From the NCBI RefSeq assembly GCF_000426485.1, contig NZ_AUFL01000005.1:291932-355931 (forward strand): a DNA stretch of 64,000 bases, read 5' to 3'. This stretch comes from Indolivaga capnocytophagoides DSM 22835. Its GTDB lineage: Bacteria > Bacteroidota > Bacteroidia > Bacteroidales > Dysgonomonadaceae. The notes below the pieces were generated by a model that saw only the letters and a program-made list of their open reading frames with translations, was not told the origin of the DNA and did not search any database. Positions 37,540 to 45,835 of the stretch are shown here, piece by piece (the stretch's first letter is position 1; each line of letters opens with the position of its first letter). The position numbers and the translations under genes were made by a program.

Positions 37540-37571
37540 CAAATATAATAGTTTTTCACAAAAGACGCAAA
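37540..37571 (-). promoter_or_regulatory. promoter of the susCD operon
   Basis: On the minus strand TTTG (37568-37571), a 20-base spacer and TATATTTG (37540-37547) match the Bacteroidota consensus exactly. The expected leader is about 85-90 bases to the ATG at 37446. Confidence 0.75.
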
Positions 37572-37722
37572 AAATAACATTGATAATGCAACTAGATATC
37601 CCATTTAACTAGATTTTCGTTAGCTAAATTAACATAGAAACACCGAAAACGACACAATAAGAACTCCAAGCAATATCATTTTGTAAAACAATACATTATT
37701 TATCCTTCATTTAACAATAAAA

Positions 37723-37752
37723 AAAACTGCAATATATCTATATTGCAGTTTT
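37723..37752 (-). terminator. terminator downstream of the TPR gene
   Basis: AAAACTGCAATATA pairs with TATATTGCAGTTTT around a two-base centre, with flanking A and T runs. Confidence 0.75.
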
Positions 37753-37807
37753 CAATTATCTTTTTGTTATTTTTTTGTTAATTCTAAAGTAACGGACCTA
37801 CTGATAA

Positions 37808-39232
37808 TCAATACTTCATATTTTTATATAATAATCTACAATCAAATGCTTCATATAACCTATTAAGTAAATAAGAACGTCTATCTTCCGGTATCTGCTC
37901 TACATCTTCATCTTGATAAAACAAGACGTAGAACGATTCAAGCTCTTCATCACTAAAAGAATCTAAGGTCATCCTGTAATTTTCTTTATCTCCTTTTTCA
38001 AGATAGAGAAGAGCAAGCCGTCTCAGCGCAAGTGCAGAAGAATCAATACCCAATATTCTTTTTTGCCAATCGATAGCTTTTACCAGATTACCTTGTTTCA
38101 CATTCACAGAAACAAGTTTTTCCAAAACATCCTCGGTATCGGATTGATGTATAGACAATGCTTTCAGATAAAAAGTCTCGGCTTCGGACATATTATCCAG
38201 CCTGTAGTTTAGCTCACCGGCAATCATGTTAGCCTCAAAAGATTCCGGATTTGTAGATAATATCTGATCAATAAACATACGTGCCTGCTCAAGATCGCCT
38301 TTCAGTAAATAAGCGTATGCTTTCTTTGCCACTGATTCGGTATTCTCTCCTGCATATTTTTCGTACGCCTCAATATACACCAACATATCATCATACAACT
38401 CCAGCTCCATATACGAATCGGCCAAAGACAGATATATAGAATCGTCTTCTGGATATAGCTCCAGGCACTGCTTTAAAACCTCCACGGCATCTTCTGTCCG
38501 ACCGGATAGAACAAGACAATGGGCTTTTAGTTTAAGGGCAGTCAGATCCCTTTCATCCAAGGTAAGAGCAAAATCAAAAGCATCAATAGCATTTTCATAT
38601 CCCCCGTTCAATGAATGCAATTTCCCCAACATCAACCACCCCTCAAGGGAATATGGGTCGAGATCGAGTATTTTATTGCAGATACGTATGGCAGATTCAA
38701 AATCCCCCTTAGCCTCATATCCATATGCTAAATCATCCAAAACCTCCCGATTAGATGAGTCATACTCCAGACTCTTCTCTAAATACAGAATAGCTTCATC
38801 GTAATATTCAGCTTCAAGATAAAGAAAACCCAATTCTGACAATATAATATCCAGTTCGGTTTCATCATCATTCAAAACTTCGGATGTCAACTGATAAGCC
38901 TCTGCATACAATCCCATATTCAGCAGACATTCTATTTTCATCAGATACATTTCGAAATCATATGTTCCGAAATGGGCATTCAGGAAATACAAGGCTTCAG
39001 TATACTTTCCGTCGTATATCATAAATCGGGCAGATTTCAGCATCAACCGCTCATTTTCCGGATGAATACGTAAACCTTGAGCTACTATATCACGTGCAGA
39101 ATCCAGATCATCTAATTTATCGTAATATTCTGCTAATTCATCATATTCATCAGCATCAAAATAAACAGACTTACCCGACACGAGCATTTGTTCGTACCGG
39201 GCTATCAAATCAGATATATCTCTTTCTGCCAT
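37808..39232 (-). CDS. tetratricopeptide repeat protein
   Basis: The 474-residue soluble protein is built of about ten TPR units, for example ILYLEKSLEYDSSNREVLDDLAYGYEAKGD and AIDAFDFALTLDERDLTALKLKAHCLVLSGR. It is strongly acidic, with no signal peptide. TPR arrays mediate protein contacts; no partner is evident. It begins 16 bases after the end of glnS, so the two probably share a transcript. Confidence 0.9.
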   Translation of the reverse strand: MAERDISDLIARYEQMLVSGKSVYFDADEYDELAEYYDKLDDLDSARDIVAQGLRIHPENERLMLKSARFMIYDGKYTEALYFLNAHFGTYDFEMYLMKIECLLNMGLYAEAYQLTSEVLNDDETELDIILSELGFLYLEAEYYDEAILYLEKSLEYDSSNREVLDDLAYGYEAKGDFESAIRICNKILDLDPYSLEGWLMLGKLHSLNGGYENAIDAFDFALTLDERDLTALKLKAHCLVLSGRTEDAVEVLKQCLELYPEDDSIYLSLADSYMELELYDDMLVYIEAYEKYAGENTESVAKKAYAYLLKGDLEQARMFIDQILSTNPESFEANMIAGELNYRLDNMSEAETFYLKALSIHQSDTEDVLEKLVSVNVKQGNLVKAIDWQKRILGIDSSALALRRLALLYLEKGDKENYRMTLDSFSDEELESFYVLFYQDEDVEQIPEDRRSYLLNRLYEAFDCRLLYKNMKY

Positions 39233-39248
39233 ATCAGCTACAGAATAA

Positions 39249-40940
39249 TCATTTGTCTTTTATCTTACTCCAAGAATCTTTCAGAGTCACCGTCCGATTG
39301 AAAATCAGATGTCCATCCGTCGAATCGGGATCAACACTGAAATAACCAATACGTTGAAACTGGAAATGATCTAAAGCTTTTGCATCTTTCAGGAATGGCT
39401 CCGCTTTACATCCTGTTTTCACTATTAATGACTCCGGATTCAAAAAATCTCTAAAATCCTGATCTTTATCATCTCCCGGATTTTCAACAGTAAACAGACG
39501 GTCATACAAACGGATATCTACATCAATAGCATCACTTGTTGAGACCCAATGTATAGTACCTTTTACCTTACGATTACTTTCTGCCATACCACTTTTTGTC
39601 TGCGGATCATATTCAGCATATACTTCCAAGACATTACCATCAGCATCACGTTTACATCCGGTACACTTAATGATGTATGCATTTTTCAGACGCACTTCCT
39701 GCCCCGGAGTTAACCGGAAATATTTTTTCGGAGCATCTTCCATAAAATCGTCTCTTTCAATAAACAATTCTTTAGAAAATACCACATCATGCGATCCCGC
39801 TCCGGCATCTTCCGGATTGTTCTGAGCCGATAATGTTTCCGCTTCTCCCTCCGGATAATTAGTCAATACAAGCTTAACCGGATCCAATACAACAGAAGCT
39901 CGGGTTGCTCTCTTATTCAGGTCTTCTCTTACCGCATACTCCAATAAAGCAACATCTATCACTCCATCGTATTTAGTATATCCGATCTTATCTATAAAAC
40001 TGCGAATCGATTCAGGAGTATATCCTCTTCTTCTGAATCCGCAAATAGTAGGCATACGAGGATCATCCCACCCGTTGACAAGATTTTCCTTTACCAGCTG
40101 CAACAGCTTACGCTTGCTCATCATGGTATATGTAAGGTTCAATCTGTTAAATTCATATTGATGCGGACGATAATCACTATCAGCCAACTGATCTATAAAC
40201 CAATCATATAAAGGTCGATGTACAACAAATTCCAATGTACATATAGAATGAGTCACACCTTCGAAATAATCGCATTGCCCGTGAGCAAAGTCATACATCG
40301 GATAAGCATTCCATTTATTACCGGTACGGTGATGAGCCTGCTTAATTATACGATATATGATAGGATCTCGAAAATGCATATTCGATGCAGCCATATCTAT
40401 CTTGGCACGCAGTACCATACTACCCTCCTCGAAAAACCCCTCATTCATTTTTGTAAATAAATCAAGATTTTCTTCAATCGGACGATTACGGAACGGACTC
40501 TCTGTTCCTGCTAAAGTAGGAGTCCCTTTTTGCTTAGCGATCTCCTCTGCAGACTGTTCGTCTACATATGCTTTCCCGTCTTTTATCAAACAGATTGCAA
40601 AATCCCACAATTGTTGAAAATAATCGGACGCATAATACACGTTAGCCCAATCGAATCCCAGCCATTGAATATCTTCCTGAATAGAATCAACATATTCAAC
40701 ATCCTCTTTTACAGGATTTGTATCATCAAAACGAAGATTACATATTCCGCCATACTGCTGTGCCAAGCCAAAATCTAAACATATCGCTTTTGCATGCCCA
40801 ATATGCAAATAACCATTTGGCTCAGGAGGAAACCGGGTTTGTAAACGACCCCCATCTTTCCCTTCTTCTAAGTCTTTTACGACAATCGCCTCAATAAAAT
40901 TCAGGCTTTTCTTCTCTTCAGTAGGCGTAATCTCTGACAT
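39249..40940 (-). CDS. glnS: glutaminyl-tRNA synthetase
   Basis: The 563-residue class I synthetase has the HIGH signature in RFPPEPNGYLHIGHAKAI, the MSKRKL form of KMSKS, CGFRRRGYTPESIRSF and a C-terminal beta-barrel anticodon-binding region. It charges tRNA-Gln directly. Length fits the bacterial single-chain enzyme without a YqeY extension. It heads a unit with the TPR gene. Confidence 0.97.
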   Translation of the reverse strand: MSEITPTEEKKSLNFIEAIVVKDLEEGKDGGRLQTRFPPEPNGYLHIGHAKAICLDFGLAQQYGGICNLRFDDTNPVKEDVEYVDSIQEDIQWLGFDWANVYYASDYFQQLWDFAICLIKDGKAYVDEQSAEEIAKQKGTPTLAGTESPFRNRPIEENLDLFTKMNEGFFEEGSMVLRAKIDMAASNMHFRDPIIYRIIKQAHHRTGNKWNAYPMYDFAHGQCDYFEGVTHSICTLEFVVHRPLYDWFIDQLADSDYRPHQYEFNRLNLTYTMMSKRKLLQLVKENLVNGWDDPRMPTICGFRRRGYTPESIRSFIDKIGYTKYDGVIDVALLEYAVREDLNKRATRASVVLDPVKLVLTNYPEGEAETLSAQNNPEDAGAGSHDVVFSKELFIERDDFMEDAPKKYFRLTPGQEVRLKNAYIIKCTGCKRDADGNVLEVYAEYDPQTKSGMAESNRKVKGTIHWVSTSDAIDVDIRLYDRLFTVENPGDDKDQDFRDFLNPESLIVKTGCKAEPFLKDAKALDHFQFQRIGYFSVDPDSTDGHLIFNRTVTLKDSWSKIKDK

Positions 40941-41064
40941 TTTTCTATTAAATATTTAGATTTTTACTTTTTAAGGCCTCATACCCTATTATAACTTTCA
41001 AGCTTAACGGCTACAAACCATTATCACTCTACAATATATCATTAAATACTATCTTTCAATTTTT

Positions 41065-41388
41065 CTATTCTACCTGTTTCGAATCTGTTTCGGACGGAGC
41101 ATTCCGCTGTTCCATTTTAGCGTCCTCAATCCTTGCACTCTCTTCTAAAAAAGAGCCATACAATTGATAGAATTCATCAAACTTATCTATTTTTTTGTAT
41201 TTCTCCATTATTTCCTGAACTTCACTATATGCTTTTCCTGCACCGGCCATGTCATTTTCAATGGCACATTGATTTGATATACGGGACAGGTCGGCAGCAG
41301 CCCGCGCATCATCTTCCATAGAAGGCTCAGAGCATGCACAAAAAAAAGGGATGAATACCAACAATAATACTATTCTATGCAATCTCAT
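41065..41388 (-). CDS. small uncharacterised lipoprotein
   Basis: From the ATG at 41388 the protein has 107 residues. It has a lipoprotein signal with CACSEPSMEDD, then a helical region rich in Ala, Glu and Lys (residues about 25-95). An earlier in-frame ATG at 41433 lies upstream of a -7 element at 41407-41414 and is rejected. No family is recognised. It is separated from glnS by 124 bases. Confidence 0.7.
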   Translation of the reverse strand: MRLHRIVLLLVFIPFFCACSEPSMEDDARAAADLSRISNQCAIENDMAGAGKAYSEVQEIMEKYKKIDKFDEFYQLYGSFLEESARIEDAKMEQRNAPSETDSKQVE

Positions 41389-41406
41389 TCGTATAATTCT
41401 TTTTTG

Positions 41407-41414
41407 CAAAGATA
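41407..41414 (-). promoter_or_regulatory. candidate -7 element for the small lipoprotein gene
   Basis: CAAAGATA reads TATCTTTG on the minus strand, a perfect -7 element 19 bases before the chosen start. It supports that start over the longer frame. Confidence 0.5.
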
Positions 41415-41840
41415 AATAAAACAAAACAAACATATCATATTAATATCAATTAGTCATTGAATAATCAGTCCATTAAGACTACACAGCTATTCTTTAGTTT
41501 ACAAAACACGCCAATAACAGGCAGTTACCTATCTAAGGATAGCAAAAAACACTTATCAACACTTAGATATTAACGAAGATAGCCACAGTATAACAAACAC
41601 TTAAATGTCCCCAAAAGAATAAATTATATATTAAAGATATAATTCGGCACACCTCCATAACTCACCTTTACGTCTCAAAAGAGAACGCCAATCAATCAAG
41701 AGTAAACAACAGATTCACGAGCTATCATATTAATAAAATAAAAAATGCGACATTCAAACTAATACTCCTCGTTTATATAGATCAACTTTTTCGACATAGT
41801 GCAATACCTACATTTTGTTATTTAGACTCTTTAATATACT

Positions 41841-41883
41841 TATTTATTGCGATTGTTCAACTAACAAAATTCAAAGATCTTTG
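41841..41883 (+). promoter_or_regulatory. promoter of the TonB receptor with shared 15-bp box
   Basis: ATTG (41852-41855), 20 bases, and GATCTTTG (41876-41883) form a promoter one base off consensus. TATTTATTGCGATTG (41841-41855) overlaps the -33 element and is identical to 44432-44446 upstream of the PepSY gene, in the same position relative to that promoter. Confidence 0.65.
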
Positions 41884-41947
41884 CACCTAACTCATGGATT
41901 TAATATTTCTTAATAAAAATCCCTAATAAATAATAAGTAATTCAGAC

Positions 41948-44338
41948 ATGTGTAGAAAAATACTTTTTTCTCTTTGCCTTATTTTTGCATGTATATCATA
42001 TACCTATGCTCAGAAAGTAAAAGGATATGTATACGACGAAAACGGCGATCCGCTAACATCAGCAACAGTAGTTATAGAAGGTTCTAATCTATCTGCTTTA
42101 ACAGACAGTGACGGTTCATTTATATTTAAAGGCCTTCCTAAAAACGCTAAAAAAATCACAGTTAGTTTCATAGGCTACAAGCCAAATACTCAAGCTCTTG
42201 ATTTAAGCAACGAAATGCAAAAATTAAGATTCGACATGCAAGTAAGTAACACTCTCGAAGAAATAGAAGTTTTCGGAGAACGTTACAAACAACCCGAAAA
42301 ATTGGATGCAATTACTCGTATGCCGCTTCGCCCTAGTGAACAGATACAATCGATCTCTGTCATTTCAGAAAAAGTAATCAGCGAACAAGGAGCCTTAACT
42401 ATCACTGACGCAGTGAGAAATGTTCCGGGCGTAACTCTTTTTGGATCATACGGAGGAGTAAAAGAAAGTATGTCGAGCCGTGGATTCCGAGGAATACCGG
42501 TATTAAAGAACGGCGTACGTATCGACTCTCAATTCCAGACTGCATCAGGTATCACCGACATGCAAGGTATCGAAAGCATACAAATGATAAAAGGATCAGC
42601 AGCAGTAACTCAAGGAGTAATCACAGACTTAGGTAATGCCGGTGGTGTAATAAATCTCGTAACAAAAACTCCTAAGTTTATCAATGCCGGACAAGTAGAC
42701 CTTCGTGCCGGAAGTTGGGGACAATTCCGTCCGACCTTTGATGTGCAAACTGTTCTGGATAGCAAAAAAACAGTAGCATTCCGCCTGAACGGAGCATACG
42801 AACGTTCCGACAACTATCGCCCGATCGTATCCACTAACAAGGCATACATCAACCCTTCTTTGGAATGGAGACCCGATGATAAGACCACAATTAATTTAGA
42901 GATGGATTATTTGAACGCTGATATCACTCCGGCAACAAGCACCGTTAATCTGGGACCTATTTCAGAAGAAAAGCTTTACGATATGCCTCATAACAAATTT
43001 CTTGGTTTTAGAGGAGAAAATAACAATACTAAGATATTGACATATTCGGCACGAATTAATCGTCAATTTACTAAAAACTTAAGCGTTAGAGCTGCTTATT
43101 TTAATTCATCGTACAATGTGGATAACACATCAAGCGCGTTATCCGATCTTAGAAAAGTAACGAACTACGAAGATAAAGTACGTAAACTTTCTAGAAACCT
43201 GCGTGATGATAAAAACACAACATTCCAATTGGACTTCATAGGCAAAGATGTATATACAGGTTCTCTGAAGCATACATTCCAAGTTGGATTCGATTATAGA
43301 ATCGCAGACGCAACAACAACTAACCTAGGCTCATTTACTGTAGACACAATAAATGTTATTTCAGGTAATATTAATCATACAATACCCACACATGCAGCAG
43401 ACAGCTTGAAAAAATATGCTGGCGATCCTGTTCAGTCGAAATACACTACTTATGGGGTAATGGCACAAGAGGTCTTAACTATCAACAAATACATAAAAGC
43501 AATCCTTGGGTTAAGATACAGCTCTATAACAACCAATAAAGAAGTAGGTTCAGACACTCGTGACGCATGGGATCCAATGATTGGACTTATGATATCCCCT
43601 ATCGAAAATGTAAATATATTTGCATCATATACTACAAGTACCAGCTTGAGATCCGCAGCAAACATCCTTACAGATAAAGTAACCGAAGTGGGTCCATCTA
43701 AAACCAAACAATTCGAAGCCGGCATTAAATCAGACTGGTTGGATAATCGACTGAGATTCAACTTCACATATTTCCATATTATCAGTGATAATCTATCGAA
43801 TGCTGAATACGTTGAAGGAACCACAACTACAACAGGATATTACTATAAAGCAGGAGATTTGAAACGTGACGGTATCGAAGTTGAATTAAACGGACGTATA
43901 CTTTCAAACCTGCAAGTTATGCTTGGATATGCTTACTTGGATGCAAGATACGACGACAGCCCATCATATGTAAATGGATCTGCACCAATGAATGCTCCTA
44001 AACATACGGCAAACGGATGGGTGAACTACACTGTAGACCGAGGTCCACTAAGAGGCTTATCTGCCGGTGTAGGTGTATACTACGTAGGAAAACGTCCGGT
44101 TAACGAATTTAGCAATGCATACGACGGACACACATACAATCCGGGGGTAAAACCTTTCGATATGCCTGCTTATACAACAGTAAATGCACAGCTTGCATAT
44201 AAAGTTGGACATGTAACAACTCGTGTGTTCTTCAACAATGTATTTGATGCTTTAGGATACAACTCTTATTATAGAGGTGGTTATATTAACCAAATTGATC
44301 CTCGCAACTTTGCGGCACAAGTATCATACTCATTCTAA
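41948..44338 (+). CDS. TonB-dependent siderophore-type receptor
   Basis: The 796-residue protein has a signal peptide ending near TYAQ (residue 21), a carboxypeptidase-like domain (VKGYVYDENGDPLTSATVVI), then a FhuA-type plug and barrel. The plug has ITDAVRNVPGVTLFG, MSSRGFRGIPVLKNGVRID and IQMIKGSAAVTQG, and the barrel ends in SYSF. Receptors of this type import ferric siderophores. A terminator follows, and a PepSY membrane protein lies downstream, a common partner in iron uptake. Iron as substrate is inferred. Confidence 0.93.
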   Translation: MCRKILFSLCLIFACISYTYAQKVKGYVYDENGDPLTSATVVIEGSNLSALTDSDGSFIFKGLPKNAKKITVSFIGYKPNTQALDLSNEMQKLRFDMQVSNTLEEIEVFGERYKQPEKLDAITRMPLRPSEQIQSISVISEKVISEQGALTITDAVRNVPGVTLFGSYGGVKESMSSRGFRGIPVLKNGVRIDSQFQTASGITDMQGIESIQMIKGSAAVTQGVITDLGNAGGVINLVTKTPKFINAGQVDLRAGSWGQFRPTFDVQTVLDSKKTVAFRLNGAYERSDNYRPIVSTNKAYINPSLEWRPDDKTTINLEMDYLNADITPATSTVNLGPISEEKLYDMPHNKFLGFRGENNNTKILTYSARINRQFTKNLSVRAAYFNSSYNVDNTSSALSDLRKVTNYEDKVRKLSRNLRDDKNTTFQLDFIGKDVYTGSLKHTFQVGFDYRIADATTTNLGSFTVDTINVISGNINHTIPTHAADSLKKYAGDPVQSKYTTYGVMAQEVLTINKYIKAILGLRYSSITTNKEVGSDTRDAWDPMIGLMISPIENVNIFASYTTSTSLRSAANILTDKVTEVGPSKTKQFEAGIKSDWLDNRLRFNFTYFHIISDNLSNAEYVEGTTTTTGYYYKAGDLKRDGIEVELNGRILSNLQVMLGYAYLDARYDDSPSYVNGSAPMNAPKHTANGWVNYTVDRGPLRGLSAGVGVYYVGKRPVNEFSNAYDGHTYNPGVKPFDMPAYTTVNAQLAYKVGHVTTRVFFNNVFDALGYNSYYRGGYINQIDPRNFAAQVSYSF

Positions 44339-44355
44339 ATATAAAAACATAAGAT

Positions 44356-44394
44356 AAAAAAAAAGCTCCCTGAAATTATCAGGGAGCTTTTTTT
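44356..44394 (+). terminator. intrinsic terminator of the TonB receptor gene
   Basis: AAAAAAAGCTCCCTGA pairs with TCAGGGAGCTTTTTT around a six-base loop, followed by T's: a textbook intrinsic terminator. Confidence 0.88.
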
Positions 44395-44431
44395 ATCACC
44401 ATAAGTAATGAGTAGGACCTCGCAATATCAT

Positions 44432-44474
44432 TATTTATTGCGATTGCACAGACTGTTCCTCATAACTATCTTTG
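44432..44474 (+). promoter_or_regulatory. promoter of the PepSY gene with shared 15-bp box
   Basis: ATTG (44443-44446), a 20-base spacer and TATCTTTG (44467-44474) form a good promoter. TATTTATTGCGATTG (44432-44446) is the exact box also found at 41841-41855. Confidence 0.7.
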
Positions 44475-44538
44475 TAATGTAAGAAATAATATATTTTGAC
44501 TTTTAAAATACAACTTACTGACTTAATGACAAAATACG

Positions 44539-44580
44539 ACCGATGTTTTGAATGATATTCACTACATCGGTTTTATTTTT
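44539..44580 (+). promoter_or_regulatory. leader hairpin with T-run, possible attenuator
   Basis: ACCGATGT (44539-44546) pairs with ACATCGGT (44564-44571), and GAAT/ATTC pair inside the loop. TTTATTTTT follows. It lies between the predicted transcription start and the ATG at 44596. Confidence 0.5.
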
Positions 44581-44595
44581 ATGTAATATCAGATT

Positions 44596-45705
44596 ATGAC
44601 GACCAGAAAATTCTTCAAAAAAGTACATCTTTGGCTCTCTATACCTATAGGGCTTATTATCACAATTATTTGTATAACCGGAGCGATATTGACATTCGAA
44701 ACTGAGATTTTAGAATTAAAGTATCCAGATCGTTATTTTGTAAAAGAATCCAATAAAGAAAAGATACCTCTGCCCGAGCTCATACCTATTATAAGCGATC
44801 AGTTAAAAGAGAAAGACAATGCCATTGCCAGTATAAAAATAACATCTGATCCCCAAAGAACTTATACCATCGGATTACAAAAAGGAATGAGATCTTCCGC
44901 TTTCGTTGATCCGTACACCGGAAAAATTACAGGTACATATAATTTCAAGGACAGTTCTTTTTCGACAGTGATGTCTCTCCACCGATGGCTACTTGATGGA
45001 ACTCGTACATGGGGCAAATATACCGTAGGTATTACCACTATTCTCTTTGTTTTCATTCTTATCAGCGGAATAGTATGGTGGGCTCCAACCGACAGAAAGA
45101 AATGGAAAAGCAGATTTACCATTAAAACGACAAGCGGAGCTAAAAGATTTTTCTACGACCTGCATCTTGTGTTAGGTATATACGCCGGCATATTCCTTTT
45201 GCTTTGCTCGTTAACAGGACTAATGTGGTCTTTCGAATGGTATAGAAACGGAGTAGGCACAATATTCGGTGCAGAAAAAGCTGAACAACGAGGTGGTGGT
45301 CACGGAAGAGGAGGTAATAGTGATGATAAAAAAACAGACATCAACCCTATGACATGGGCGACAGCTTTTGCCAATATAGAAAAAAGGGATGCAAATTACC
45401 AATATATAACGATAAACGACGGAGCTGCTACAGTATTACCAAAGTCCGCATCACACTCGAGAGCTACGGACAGATACAAATGGAACAAAAAGAACGGAGA
45501 AGTTACCGAAATCAGCAAATTCGGGGATAAAACAACATCGTCATCTATTATGTCTTGGGCTTATGCCTTGCACGTAGGAGCCTATGGAGGAATATTCACT
45601 CGCATATTGACTTGTATAGCATGTATAATAGGAGCATCTCTGCCTCTCACCGGATATTATATATTCTATCGCAAACACCTGAAAAAGAAACCAAAGAGAG
45701 CTTGA
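44596..45705 (+). CDS. PepSY-associated transmembrane protein
   Basis: The 369-residue inner-membrane protein starts KKVHLWLSIPIGLIITIICITGAIL, the PepSY_TM opening, and has four membrane helices (about 14-36, 140-162, 195-218, 335-357). Periplasmic PepSY-like regions lie between them. A low-complexity insert (RGGGHGRGGNSDDKK, about 233-247) lies before the second periplasmic part. Such proteins accompany siderophore receptors and are thought to reduce or process ferric siderophores. The shared promoter box supports co-regulation with the receptor. Confidence 0.9.
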   Translation: MTTRKFFKKVHLWLSIPIGLIITIICITGAILTFETEILELKYPDRYFVKESNKEKIPLPELIPIISDQLKEKDNAIASIKITSDPQRTYTIGLQKGMRSSAFVDPYTGKITGTYNFKDSSFSTVMSLHRWLLDGTRTWGKYTVGITTILFVFILISGIVWWAPTDRKKWKSRFTIKTTSGAKRFFYDLHLVLGIYAGIFLLLCSLTGLMWSFEWYRNGVGTIFGAEKAEQRGGGHGRGGNSDDKKTDINPMTWATAFANIEKRDANYQYITINDGAATVLPKSASHSRATDRYKWNKKNGEVTEISKFGDKTTSSSIMSWAYALHVGAYGGIFTRILTCIACIIGASLPLTGYYIFYRKHLKKKPKRA

Positions 45706-45835
45706 GAAGCCATTCCCTTTCTTAAGCTTTTATAAAACTAAAAGGATGATATGCGATATTTAAGCCTTTTTGTTTAATTTCGCAAGCTGGACAATAGTCA
45801 TTTTGACTATTTTTATTCATGCTTTTTTAATCAAT

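Larger units (their letters stand above)
37447..37807. other. gap between the TPR gene and susC
   Basis: This 361-base AT-rich gap has no gene. It holds the susC promoter (37540-37571) and the terminator of the TPR gene (37723-37752). Nothing else is recognised. Confidence 0.6.
41389..41947. other. AT-rich divergent region upstream of the TonB receptor
   Basis: No gene or hairpin of note is seen in these 559 bases apart from the lipoprotein -7 element near the left end and the shared 15-bp box and promoter near 41841-41883. Confidence 0.5.

Noticed and set aside
38000..39232. TPR repeats as DNA-level tandem repeats
   Set aside because: The periodicity is at the protein level only; the DNA units are too diverged to be a tandem repeat.
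42610..43824. Minus-strand open frames inside the TonB receptor gene
   Set aside because: Shadow frames of a well-conserved receptor; no start signals or protein patterns.
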